NCBI GenBank assembly: GCA_963847145.1
Contig: CAWJYN010000011.1
Location: forward strand, 310,001-374,000
Direction: 5' to 3'
From: JABFRJ01 sp963847145
GTDB taxonomy: Bacteria; Pseudomonadota; Alphaproteobacteria; Rhizobiales; Hyphomicrobiaceae
Length of the DNA: 64,000 nucleotides
Shown in pieces: positions 45,490-53,526 of this stretch. The notes beneath the pieces were generated by a model. It saw nothing but the letters and a program-made list of their open reading frames with translations. It was not told the origin of the DNA and did not search any database. The translations under genes were made by a program, and so were the position numbers. Within the stretch, counting starts at the first letter, position 1. Each line of letters begins with the position of its first letter.

Positions 45490-46740
45490 ATGACGGCTCC
45501 TTCCAAGGTTTTGACATTGCGCGACAAGAACGGCGAGGCGATCCCGGTGGAGACAGGGCGCCCGCCAGAAAGCGTGCCGATGATTGCATTGCCGGGTGCG
45601 GGTCCCAAAGCCGCGGTGCGGGCACCGGCACGGCGGCGGCGCGGCAGCGGCTGGCTGATGCTCTCGGCGCTGCTGTGCATTGCCGGGCCGATTTTGGCGG
45701 CATCGATCTTCTACGCCCGGATGGCAACCGATCAGTACATCTCGGAGTTCAAATTGTCGGTGCGCGGTGGTGTTGAACGGGGTGGCGATGCGGGCGGCGC
45801 CGGCGCGACGGCGATGATCGGCGGCATGATCTCGGACGCGTTCGTGGTCACCGAGTTGATCAACAGCCGGCAGATGGTGGCGGATGTCGCCAATGACGTG
45901 GATCTCCGCGAGATCTTTGCCAATCCGAAGGCCGACTGGGTGCACCGGTTGAAATTGCCGGCAACCAAGGAGGATTTGGTCGAATACTGGAAAAAGGTCG
46001 TCTCGGCGCAGTTCGATATGCTGACCGGCATTGTGACGGTGACAGTGCGGACGTTCGCACCGGAGGATTCGCTCAAGTTGGCGCGCGCGATTACCAAGGC
46101 TGCCGACAAGGCCGTCTTCAAAATGAGCGAACGGGCGCGCCAGGATCTGGTGCGGTTTGCCGACGACGAAGTGCGGCGCGCGGAGAGTACTTTGCAAACG
46201 TCGCGCGCAGCCCTCCGAGATTTCCGCATCCAGGAACAGATCATCGATGCCGGGCGGACGGCACAGGCGAGCTCGGATCTCGCAGGCAAACTGCGCGAAG
46301 ACCTGTCACGCATGAAACAGGAATTGGCGACCATCTCGCCGTCGCTGGCGCCGACGGCGCCGCAGGTGACGCTGCTGCGGTCGCGGATCGCATCGACCGA
46401 AAACGAAATCGCGCGGATGGGCCGGTCGATCGGCGAGGGCAGCGGCGGCAAGAGCACGGCCGAACTGAGCCCGACAACGCTGGCACAGTTTGACAGTCTC
46501 AACTCAGAGCTGGAGTTGGCGCAGAAGTCGTATGCGGTGTCGCAAGAGGCACGGCAGCGGGCGCAAGCGGCGGCAGACCGGCGAACAACGTATGTGACGC
46601 TGTTTGTTGAACCGTCGCTGCCGGACGCGTCGCTTTATCCGCAGCGGCTGTCGTCAGTGCTGCTGGTCGGACTGTTGTCGCTGACCGGATGGTTTTTGGG
46701 GCTGCTGATCGTCTCGTCCATCCGGGATCATTTGTTGTGA
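45490..46740 (+). CDS. kpsE: Capsule export inner-membrane protein KpsE (polysaccharide co-polymerase)
   Basis: A 416-residue PCP-3-type protein with two membrane helices (about residues 53-75 and 388-410) around a large periplasmic part with coiled coil (about residues 205-330, rich in heptads such as LREDLSRMKQELATI and SRIASTENEIARMGRSI). It bridges the KpsMT ABC exporter and KpsD. The periplasmic DQYISEFKLSVRGG motif just after TM1 is typical. No kpsM, kpsT or kpsD is present in the window. Followed by a hairpin at 46786-46820. Confidence 0.9.
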   Translation: MTAPSKVLTLRDKNGEAIPVETGRPPESVPMIALPGAGPKAAVRAPARRRRGSGWLMLSALLCIAGPILAASIFYARMATDQYISEFKLSVRGGVERGGDAGGAGATAMIGGMISDAFVVTELINSRQMVADVANDVDLREIFANPKADWVHRLKLPATKEDLVEYWKKVVSAQFDMLTGIVTVTVRTFAPEDSLKLARAITKAADKAVFKMSERARQDLVRFADDEVRRAESTLQTSRAALRDFRIQEQIIDAGRTAQASSDLAGKLREDLSRMKQELATISPSLAPTAPQVTLLRSRIASTENEIARMGRSIGEGSGGKSTAELSPTTLAQFDSLNSELELAQKSYAVSQEARQRAQAAADRRTTYVTLFVEPSLPDASLYPQRLSSVLLVGLLSLTGWFLGLLIVSSIRDHLL

Positions 46741-46785
46741 GGCGTACATCAGCGTCGCTGTGAGGGATGCGCCGCTGTAGTAATA

Positions 46786-46820
46786 CCCTCTCCCACGCGC
46801 CAATGCAAAGTGGGAGAGGG
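46786..46820. terminator. Perfect 11-bp hairpin between kpsE and the next convergent gene
   Basis: CCCTCTCCCAC (46786-46796) pairs perfectly with GTGGGAGAGGG (46810-46820) across 13 bases, between two convergent stop codons. It can act on both strands. The CTCTCCC core links it to the hairpins at 62987 and 63497. Confidence 0.6.
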
Positions 46821-46843
46821 ATTGTCTTGCATCAGTCTGCTTC

Positions 46844-47536
46844 TCAACCCTTGCCGCCGGTGCAGGGGGTGTTGCATTGCACTTCTTCGCGTTTTTCGAC
46901 TTTGCCTTGGAAGGCGGAGAAGTGTTCGCGGTAGCACTTGCCGCCTTCGTTGACGATGCGGATGACTTTGCCCTTCTCCGGCATCACCTGACAGAGCACC
47001 TGCAGTTGCCCGCCTCCAGTGGCTTGGGCGAATTGCACGACGCTGCCGGCGGCGGCGACGACCGTTTGCTGGCTGCGCCCAACTTGCGGGCCCTTGGGGC
47101 TCTCGTCGGCGAACGCTTCGGTTGCGATCAACGACAGCAGCGAGGCTGACTTGGTCGCTTTCTCGAGTTGTTCGAAGGCGATCCACTCGTAGGCGGCTTT
47201 ACCGCTTGGCGTGGTCAACTTGAGCGCGATATCGCCGCTCTTAGGGCAGGCGCCTACATCGACCTTGGTGCCTTGGCCGGCGCCGACCGAGCGGTAGTCG
47301 ATCTTGCAATCAAAGTTCTTCACCCACAGATCGTACTGTTCCAGGCGGTGCGAAACCTGGCTGTACGGGATGCCGTGCATGTAAGACATGTAGAGATTAT
47401 AGCCGGTCGGCACGGCGCCGAGGATCGCGACGGCGATCGCCAGCATGCGTGCCAGGAACAGTGGCCGCGCAAGCGGACCGACTTTCTGGTCGTCGCGATA
47501 AGCCTGATAGACGACCTTGGGATTGAGATCGGACAT
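46844..47536 (-). CDS. Membrane-anchored protein of unknown function
   Basis: A 230-residue product from ATG 47536 (MSDLNPKVVYQAYRDDQK) with one membrane helix near residues 27-47 (ARMLAIAVAILGAVPTGY) and a periplasmic part holding five or six Cys, including NFDCKIDY, GACPKSGD, CQVMPEKG, KCYREHF and VQCNTPC, likely disulfide bonded. The layout resembles IalB-type exported proteins, but the match is not secure. It is downstream of the OmpA-like gene on the same strand, separated by about 150 bases. Confidence 0.55.
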   Translation of the reverse strand: MSDLNPKVVYQAYRDDQKVGPLARPLFLARMLAIAVAILGAVPTGYNLYMSYMHGIPYSQVSHRLEQYDLWVKNFDCKIDYRSVGAGQGTKVDVGACPKSGDIALKLTTPSGKAAYEWIAFEQLEKATKSASLLSLIATEAFADESPKGPQVGRSQQTVVAAAGSVVQFAQATGGGQLQVLCQVMPEKGKVIRIVNEGGKCYREHFSAFQGKVEKREEVQCNTPCTGGKG

Positions 47537-47688
47537 GGCGGAACTATCCTCGGTGTTCAGGTCTGAAGTGCGAAAAACATAGCACGGGAAGCCCCCAGAC
47601 GGTAGATCGCGCAAAGGGGATCGCATGGCGCGGTTGAACGGGCCGTGAGTTCGGCATTTAGCGGCCGTTCACCAATTGCGTTGCGCAC

Positions 47689-48243
47689 TCATGACGACTT
47701 GTCGTCGACCGTCCTGATCTGGACGCGGCGGTTGATGCCGTGATCGGGCTGGGTAGGGTCTTTGAGGTCGCGGCTGCCGCGGCCGGCGACGGTGAGGCGC
47801 GCGGCGTCCATGCTGTGAAAGCTGGTGAGGCGCGCACGGACGGTGTCGGCGCGGCGGCGGGAGAGGTCATCATTGTGGGCGGCGCTGCCGCGCGCGTCGG
47901 TGTGGCCGATGATCTGGAATTTGAGATTGGCGAGGCGCGGGTCTTTGAGGGCTTTGCCGAGGGTATCCACGACGAGCTGCGCGTCGCTCATGGTGAGGTC
48001 GGACTTGTCGTATTCGAACGGCACATGCAGATCGATGGAGGGCGCCGCTTCCGGTCTGGTTTCACCGCCTTCGATGGCGATGCCGCGGGCGGGTCCGGAA
48101 AAGCTGCGGGTGAGTGGGGCCTTCGGCTTAGGCAGCAAGGCTTGCACGATGGATTCGACATCGGCGGCGTGGGCTGTGACACAGGATGCTGCCATCAGCA
48201 CAAGTGCGGCCAGCGCGCTGCGCATGGCGATGGGTGCGGGCAT
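47689..48243 (-). CDS. OmpA-like periplasmic peptidoglycan-binding protein
   Basis: A 184-residue protein with a Sec signal (ALAALVLMAASCVTAHAA) and an OmpA C-terminal domain: IIGHTDARGSAAHNDDLSRR (residues 111-130) with the peptidoglycan-contacting Asp and Arg, then INRRVQIRTV. ASC is not a strong lipobox. It begins six bases after the stop of the peptidase gene and is very probably translated from the same mRNA. Confidence 0.85.
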   Translation of the reverse strand: MPAPIAMRSALAALVLMAASCVTAHAADVESIVQALLPKPKAPLTRSFSGPARGIAIEGGETRPEAAPSIDLHVPFEYDKSDLTMSDAQLVVDTLGKALKDPRLANLKFQIIGHTDARGSAAHNDDLSRRRADTVRARLTSFHSMDAARLTVAGRGSRDLKDPTQPDHGINRRVQIRTVDDKSS

Positions 48244-48248
48244 GCCGG

Positions 48249-49943
48249 TTACTCCTCGATCTGGATTTGCAGCACGGCAGCGCCGACTTCCCGCTGCAGC
48301 AAGGTCGGGTCGGCGCGGCGCTGCATGATATCGCGCAAGGCGGAGAGGATGAGCCGGTCAGGCGGGCCGTTGCCATCGGCGGCGGCACGGGCGGCGCCGC
48401 GGAAGATGCCAGTGTCGGGCGCTTCGAGGGCTTCGAGTTCGTCAATGGGCGCGCGGCCGGTGATGACGATGACGGCTTCGTAACCCTTTTCGCCGGTCTC
48501 GCGGGTCGATGCTGTTTTCAAGGGCGTGGCGCGAAAGGTGGGGCGGCCGTTCTTGCCGTCGCCGAGCAGGACTTCGGTCTTGGCTTGGGTCATGGCGCGG
48601 ATTGCGCCCTGACGCGGCAGCAGGTTGACGACAGTGCCATCGTCTTCGAGATAAAAGGCGTAGAGGAACGCCGGCACGTCGCCGGTGGTGATCTTGAAGC
48701 CGAAGGTGTCGCTGACCTTGATCTTGTCCTTGCCGGAGAGCGTGGTGACGGTGGGCCGGCTCGCCACGCCAAGCGGCTCGCGCAGGTGCAGCATGGCCTC
48801 GCAGACCGGCCAAGGTCGCAGTGCGACTTCGTTAGTGCTGCCGTTGAGGGCCGCGTGTTTGCCGATGATCTCATGATCGATCGCGCGGGAGACAAAGCCG
48901 GTGTAGCGCCGGTTCATGACGCCTTTGGCATTGGGCGCGGTGTCTTCGACGCCGGAGGTGCGGATGTCGGCGCAGGGTGCGTTGCGCAGATACTCGGGCA
49001 GCGTGCTCATTTGACTGGCGACGGCAACGGGACGCGAGGGCGCGGGCTTCGGCGGCGGGGCGCTGGTTTTCATGACGTAGGAGTGCCGCACCTGACGGAC
49101 GGCGGCCTCATAGCCAAGCCACCCGAAGCCGCCGTCGCCCCAGGTCTCCGACCAGGAATTGATGAGACGGAAGGCGCGGCGCCGGTCGTCGTAGCCGACG
49201 ATCACCATGGCGTGGCCGTCCATGGCGAGGGCCTGCTGGGGGGTGACAGTTGGGTTGCCGGCATAGGCATCGTTGGGCTTTAGATCGGTGAAGGCCTTGT
49301 CGATGGCCATGCCGATGAGCACCGGGTGGCCGGCCGCGATGATCTGGCGAACGAGGTCGGCGTTGAGCGGCCGCTCGGGTAGATGATTGACCTGCACATA
49401 GCCTTGGATTTGGAATTTTCCGGGCGGCCGCTGGTCGAGAGGATTGCCGGGTTTACAGGTTTGATCGTTATCGTATTCGGCCAGCGAGTAGGCGCCGTTG
49501 AGGCGAAGAAAATCCAGGGCGTTCATGAACGACGACGCGGCGCCGGTGCAGCCTTGTGGATGCTGACGGTTGAAGGTGTGATTGAAAATGTAGGCGGGGC
49601 TCGGGATGTTGGACGCGGGATGCTGCGCGTTGGCTGTCTCACTGCGTGCGTAGTAACTGCGGGCAGCGTAACCTGTAGCCCACGCGACGCAGGAGCCGTG
49701 CTTTTGCTGGCCCGGCGTGGGGAAGCTGCTGGAGAGATCGATCGCTTCGGGGATGTAGGCGCGGGTCAGGGTGGCGCGGGGGACCTTGGCGGCCCAGTCT
49801 GCAGGCGGGTCGGTGAGACCGGTGGGGAACCGCGACCGGTCGATCGGCTCGGGCGTTTGCGCGTGGGATGCGCTGAGGCTAGCGAGGGTGGTCAAGGCGA
49901 CCACGCACACGCGGGCGAAAAGACGTCCGGTCCCCATCGGCAT
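48249..49943 (-). CDS. Exported papain-like (C1) peptidase with C-terminal DUF4384 domain
   Basis: A 564-residue protein with a signal sequence ending SASHAQ. The peptidase domain carries PGQQKHGSCVAWATGYAARS (catalytic Cys85, oxyanion Gln), DGHAMVIVGYDDRRRAF (His, about residue 243) and LINSWSETWGDGGFGW (Asn), the C1 triad. After a Pro-rich linker the C-terminal part shows GFKITTGDVPAFLYAFYLED and VVNLLPRQGAI, a DUF4384 fold, a module often fused to caspase-like peptidases. It is co-oriented with the OmpA-like gene. Target unknown. Confidence 0.86.
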   Translation of the reverse strand: MPMGTGRLFARVCVVALTTLASLSASHAQTPEPIDRSRFPTGLTDPPADWAAKVPRATLTRAYIPEAIDLSSSFPTPGQQKHGSCVAWATGYAARSYYARSETANAQHPASNIPSPAYIFNHTFNRQHPQGCTGAASSFMNALDFLRLNGAYSLAEYDNDQTCKPGNPLDQRPPGKFQIQGYVQVNHLPERPLNADLVRQIIAAGHPVLIGMAIDKAFTDLKPNDAYAGNPTVTPQQALAMDGHAMVIVGYDDRRRAFRLINSWSETWGDGGFGWLGYEAAVRQVRHSYVMKTSAPPPKPAPSRPVAVASQMSTLPEYLRNAPCADIRTSGVEDTAPNAKGVMNRRYTGFVSRAIDHEIIGKHAALNGSTNEVALRPWPVCEAMLHLREPLGVASRPTVTTLSGKDKIKVSDTFGFKITTGDVPAFLYAFYLEDDGTVVNLLPRQGAIRAMTQAKTEVLLGDGKNGRPTFRATPLKTASTRETGEKGYEAVIVITGRAPIDELEALEAPDTGIFRGAARAAADGNGPPDRLILSALRDIMQRRADPTLLQREVGAAVLQIQIEE

Positions 49944-50140
49944 GGTCAGTGGCCCTGTCTGAAGACATCGTCTGGCTGAAGAAAACGTTGGCTGAAGAAA
50001 ACGTTTGGCAAAATCTACCGGCGTGCAGGGCCGTCACACCAGCAGTACATCACAGCGTTAGCTGAGGTTCAACGGGTGTGTTGGCCCTTGTTTTGCCGGC
50101 AGTGGACCGCATCTCAACCTAGGAGCCGAGAAATCGGCAT

Positions 50141-50233
50141 AAAAAAAGAGCCGTTCGGGTTGCGAACGGCCCAAGTCTAGGGAGGAAACGCCCAAGGAGG
50201 GCTAGTTGCGATGGAGTGAACCACCAGCAACAT
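50141..50233 (-). ncRNA. Candidate small RNA with anti-Shine-Dalgarno loops
   Basis: Read leftward, a promoter-like pair (50268-50240) is followed by about 93 bases that fold as three hairpins: GTTGC..GCAAC, GCCC-TCCTT-GGGC (loop UCCUU) with TTTCCTCCC next to it, and GCCGTTCG..CGAACGGC ending in T7. There is no coding potential. UCCU-rich loops are the hallmark of several rhizobial and Rhodobacter sRNA families that pair with ribosome binding sites; membership is inferred. It lies in a 670-base region (49944-50613) without genes, between the divergent peptidase and pagL genes. Confidence 0.6.
50150..50170 (-). terminator. Rho-independent terminator of the candidate sRNA
   Basis: On the minus strand GCCGTTCG (50170-50163) and CGAACGGC (50157-50150) form a perfect eight-pair stem with a five-base loop, followed by CTC and seven T (50147-50141). 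No open reading frame ends here, which is why an RNA gene is proposed. Confidence 0.75.
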
Positions 50234-50239
50234 GACGTG

Positions 50240-50268
50240 AAGATATGCTGCGTCGCACAAGAATACAA
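50240..50268 (-). promoter_or_regulatory. Promoter-like pair for the candidate sRNA
   Basis: Minus strand TTGTAT (50268-50263) and TATCTT (50245-50240) are separated by exactly 17 bases. Start would fall near 50233. Confidence 0.4.
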
Positions 50269-50613
50269 GAGGGCCAGAGTGGCGTGCGCGGTGGGTCGAA
50301 AAGTGACGACGCTGGCATTGATGCCGAACAGACGTGGCCGTCTAATTTCATTTTAATATATTGATATTATTATATTTTTATCTTTTCTCAGAAGCGCTTC
50401 AGGCCTGGTTGCGGGGGTGGCGCGATTGACGCGCACGGCAACCCGCTCGGTGAGCGCAACGTTGCAATGCACAAAACGCACGGGTCTGTGCCTTGGGTTG
50501 GGATGCCGCGTGGGGCGAAATGGCCGCGTCTGCTGAGGAAACGGCGCACGCGGGGTGGCGAGGCAGGCAAATGCTGGTAACGGATTGCCGGGTTGGCAAA
50601 AACGCGTGGGGCC

Positions 50614-51204
50614 ATGGCCGTAAGGTTTGCAAAATTTTGGATGGCGGCCGCGGGGCGAGCTGCGATCGCGATTTGGAGTGGTTGGGGGCTCGCAGCCGTC
50701 GTGCTGGCACCCGCACATGCGCAATCGACCAAATCCATCATCGATGAGGTCCGCTTTGGCGTGTTGGCGCACGATGTGCCGGGCTTGTGGAGCGGCTGGC
50801 GGATCGAGACGGCCAAGCCGGATGTCAACGGCGAGGTGATTTTCTCGCCGTCGCTGGCGATGTTCGGCGGCACACTGCGGCCGGCACTGGGTGGGACCTG
50901 GAACTTCAACGGCGGCACCAGTAAGGCGTATGCCGATGCGCGCTGGGAATATCAGACGGCACTAGGCGTATTCTTTGGCCTGGGCATTGGCGCGGCTGTG
51001 CACAACGGCTATCGGGATCCGGTCTCTTTGGATCACAAGGCGCTGGGCAGCCGGGTGTTGTTCCACATTCCCGCCGAGGTTGGGTATCGCTTCACTGGCG
51101 GGCAGACGGTGTCGGTTTATTTCGAGCACATCTCGAACGGGTATACGCGGCGCTCAAACGAGGGTTTAGATAGCCTGGGCGTTCGCTATGGCATGACGTT
51201 TTGA
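50614..51204 (+). CDS. pagL: Lipid A 3-O-deacylase (PagL family acyloxyacyl hydrolase)
   Basis: A 196-residue outer-membrane beta-barrel with a Sec signal (GWGLAAVVLAPAHAQ). The C-terminal strand block VSVYFEHISNGYTRRSNEG contains the His-x-Ser catalytic pair of PagL, and the protein ends in a terminal aromatic (RYGMTF) as barrel proteins do. It removes the 3-O acyl chain of lipid A. ATG at 50614 was chosen over TTG at 50593. Just upstream is an unusually AT-rich stretch (50342-50390). Confidence 0.88.
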   Translation: MAVRFAKFWMAAAGRAAIAIWSGWGLAAVVLAPAHAQSTKSIIDEVRFGVLAHDVPGLWSGWRIETAKPDVNGEVIFSPSLAMFGGTLRPALGGTWNFNGGTSKAYADARWEYQTALGVFFGLGIGAAVHNGYRDPVSLDHKALGSRVLFHIPAEVGYRFTGGQTVSVYFEHISNGYTRRSNEGLDSLGVRYGMTF

Positions 51205-51234
51205 GCGGACGCATCCAGAACTGAGGTGACATCG

Positions 51235-52341
51235 ATGCTTTCCAGCAATCCTCCGTTCCGTGCCGACGTTGTCGGATCGCTGCTGCGTCCGGCTGCGCTG
51301 AAAGCGGCGCGTGCTGAGCTGGCGGCTGGGACGATCACGGCGGCGCAGTTGGCAGCGGTCGAAGATCGCGAAATCGGCCATATCCTCAAACAGCAAGAGG
51401 CGGTGGGCCTGGAAGTTGCCACCGATGGGGAGTTCCGCCGGTCCTGGTGGCACTACGATTTCTTTGGCGGGCTCAACGGTGTCGAGATCCGCGAGCAAGG
51501 CGCGCACATCCAGTTCAAAGGCGTCGCCACACGCCCACGCGAGCTGCACGTGACCGGCACAATTGGTTTTCCGGCTGATCATCCCATGCTGGCCCATTTC
51601 AAATATCTCAAGGCACACACCACGCTGGTGCCGAAGATGACACTCCCGAGCCCGACGGTGATGCACTTCCGGCTGGAGCCGCACGCGGTGGCTGCCAGCG
51701 CCTATCCGAGCCGGGATGCGTTGTTTGATGACCTCGCGGCCGCGTATCGCGCGGCAGTTGCTGCGTTCTACGCTGCCGGCTGCCGCTATCTGCAGTTTGA
51801 CGATACGGTGTGGGCGTATCTGTGCTCGCCGGATCAATTGGCGCAGGCGTTGGCGCGTGGTCTGGATGCAAGCCGGCTGCAAGGCCGTTATGCCGACCTC
51901 ATCAATGCGTGCCTGCGTGACAAGCCGGCTGACATGACGATCACCACGCATGTGTGCCGTGGCAACTTCCGTTCGACGTGGATTTCTGAAGGCGGCTATG
52001 AGCCGGTTGCCGAGATTATGCTGCAGACGCTCAACTACGATGGGTACTTTCTGGAATATGACAGCGACCGAGCGGGTGGGTTCGAGCCGCTACGGTTTCT
52101 GCCCAAAGGCCACAAGCGGGTCGTCGTGGGACTGGTAACGTCGAAAAGCGGCGCGCTCGAAAATGCCGATGACATCCGCCGGCGGATGGATGAGGCGGCC
52201 AAGTTTGCGCCGCTCGATCAGCTCGGCCTGTCGCCGCAGTGTGGGTTTGCCTCCACCGAGGATGGCAACGCGCTCAGCGAGGCTGAGCAGTGGGCCAAGC
52301 TGCGGTTCGTCGTGCAACTGTCCCGGCAGATCTGGCGGTAA
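51235..52341 (+). CDS. MetE-like (cobalamin-independent methionine synthase II) family protein
   Basis: A 368-residue barrel with FRADVVGSLLRPAALKAAR at the start, DGEFRRSWWHYDFFGG, LQFDDTVWAYLC (substrate acid) and THVCRGN (zinc His-x-Cys), followed by LEYDSDRAGGFEPLRFL and LSPQCGFAS, which carries the third zinc Cys. This is the YxjG/YxjH-like single-domain relative of MetE, thought to act in methyl transfer to homocysteine or related thiols. ATG at 51235 follows GAGG by nine bases. The physiological donor is unknown. Confidence 0.87.
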   Translation: MLSSNPPFRADVVGSLLRPAALKAARAELAAGTITAAQLAAVEDREIGHILKQQEAVGLEVATDGEFRRSWWHYDFFGGLNGVEIREQGAHIQFKGVATRPRELHVTGTIGFPADHPMLAHFKYLKAHTTLVPKMTLPSPTVMHFRLEPHAVAASAYPSRDALFDDLAAAYRAAVAAFYAAGCRYLQFDDTVWAYLCSPDQLAQALARGLDASRLQGRYADLINACLRDKPADMTITTHVCRGNFRSTWISEGGYEPVAEIMLQTLNYDGYFLEYDSDRAGGFEPLRFLPKGHKRVVVGLVTSKSGALENADDIRRRMDEAAKFAPLDQLGLSPQCGFASTEDGNALSEAEQWAKLRFVVQLSRQIWR

Positions 52342-52506
52342 ATTCGTTGGTAAAGCCGTCGCACTCGACAAGTGGGCTGGCGCGGGCTAAGGAGCGGCCT
52401 TCCCATCAGGGATGCCCTTCAGGGCCGCATGAACCTTGCGGATGCCATTTGGCACGCCGTCTGCGTTCCTCTGCAAAAGATCATGGAAAATCAAGGAATA
52501 ACAACC

Positions 52507-53214
52507 ATGAACATCATCCAACAGCTCGAGCGCGAGCAGATGGACGCCGTCCTCGCCAAGCGCAACGTGCCGACGTTCGGCCCTGGTGATACCGTCAAAG
52601 TCACCGTACGGGTGATCGACGAAGTGGTCGTCGAAAACAAAGGTGCCAAGACGGGCAGTAAGGGCAAAAGCACCGCAACCGCTACCGAACGCCTGCAGGC
52701 TTATGAAGGCATGGTAATTGCCCGCTCAGGTCACGGCATCAACGAGAGCTTTACAGTTCGCAAAATCAGCTACGGCGAAGGTGTCGAGCGCGTGTTCCCG
52801 GTCTACACCCCCTTCATCGCCGAGATCGAAGTGGTCCGCCGCGGCGCCGTCCGTCGCGCCAAGCTTTACTATCTGCGTGGCCGCCGTGGCCGCGCTGCCC
52901 GCATCTTCGAACGCACGGACGCGCGCGCAAAGAAGCTCAATGCCGCTTTCACGTCTTTCAAGAAGCCGAAGGGTGAGCCTGATGACCTGAGCGCCATCAA
53001 GGGCGTCACACCGCAGCTGGTTGGCCGCCTGCACACCGTCGGTGTCACCAAGTACGAGCAGATCGCTAATTTCTCTGGCGACGACATTGCGAACGTCGAT
53101 GAAGCGCTGAACCTCAAGGGCGCCATTGAAAAGCAGAACTGGGTTTCGCAGGCGCGCGAGTTGCTGACGGCGGCGGATGCGGCGGCCGCGCCAGCCGAAG
53201 ACGCCAAGGCGTAA
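52507..53214 (+). CDS. rplS: Ribosomal protein L19 with C-terminal helical extension
   Basis: L19 binds 23S and contacts 16S rRNA at the subunit interface. The core (residues 1-140) has MNIIQQLEREQMDAVLA, VPTFGPGDTVKVTVRV and the terminal RRGAVRRAKLYYLRGRRGRAAR. Two features are unusual. About 15 residues (GAKTGSKGKSTATA) are inserted in the loop before ERLQAYEG. The C-terminus carries about 80 extra residues, DDLSAIKGVTPQLVGRLHTV, then YEQIANFSGDDIANVDE, a helix-hairpin-helix-like module known in other alphaproteobacteria as a tail on L21. The 235 residues compare with about 115-130 usually. trmD is not adjacent. Confidence 0.95.
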   Translation: MNIIQQLEREQMDAVLAKRNVPTFGPGDTVKVTVRVIDEVVVENKGAKTGSKGKSTATATERLQAYEGMVIARSGHGINESFTVRKISYGEGVERVFPVYTPFIAEIEVVRRGAVRRAKLYYLRGRRGRAARIFERTDARAKKLNAAFTSFKKPKGEPDDLSAIKGVTPQLVGRLHTVGVTKYEQIANFSGDDIANVDEALNLKGAIEKQNWVSQARELLTAADAAAAPAEDAKA

Positions 53215-53237
53215 GCCCTCCGGTCAATCGACCAATC

Positions 53238-53269
53238 AACGGCGGCACCCGGTTGCAGGTGCCGCCGTT
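53238..53269 (+). terminator. Terminator-like hairpin after rplS
   Basis: AACGGCGGCACC (53238-53249) and GGTGCCGCCGTT (53258-53269) form a perfect 12-pair stem with an eight-base loop, 23 bases beyond the rplS stop, followed by GGTGTTTC. The U tract is short, but the stem is strong. Confidence 0.7.
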
Positions 53270-53386
53270 GGTGTTTCACGAGCGATCTAGGTTAAATTCG
53301 GTGCGCTGAGCGGCTGGAGCAAAAACGCTCAAATTTGGCGTATTGAACGCTGCACACTCATGGGTCGCTGGGGTAGCCAAGAAAGA

Positions 53387-53421
53387 ATTGAACGGCAGGT
53401 GAACGTTCAATAGGCGTTCAC
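53387..53421. repeat. Two interleaved inverted repeats around GAACG/CGTTC
   Basis: ATTGAACG (53387-53394) pairs with CGTTCAAT (53404-53411), and GTGAACG (53399-53405) pairs with CGTTCAC (53415-53421); both have nine-base centres and overlap. Further GAACGC/AACGC half sites lie at about 53320-53350. The stretch lies between the convergent rplS and TPR genes, so it is not an obvious promoter site. Purpose unknown. Nothing else was recognised between 53270 and 53526. Confidence 0.5.
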
Positions 53422-53526
53422 AGCGCATTCTAAGCGGCGATTCTCGGCCCCAAGCGCAGTTCACGATCACACTGACTGGTTAACGCTGCTGCGGCGCCGC
53501 GGATCAGAGCCCATCGCTGTAATGTT

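Noticed and set aside
50353..50918. Leftward frames opposite pagL
   Set aside because: They cross the start and signal peptide of pagL on the other strand and have shadow-like composition; no family match.
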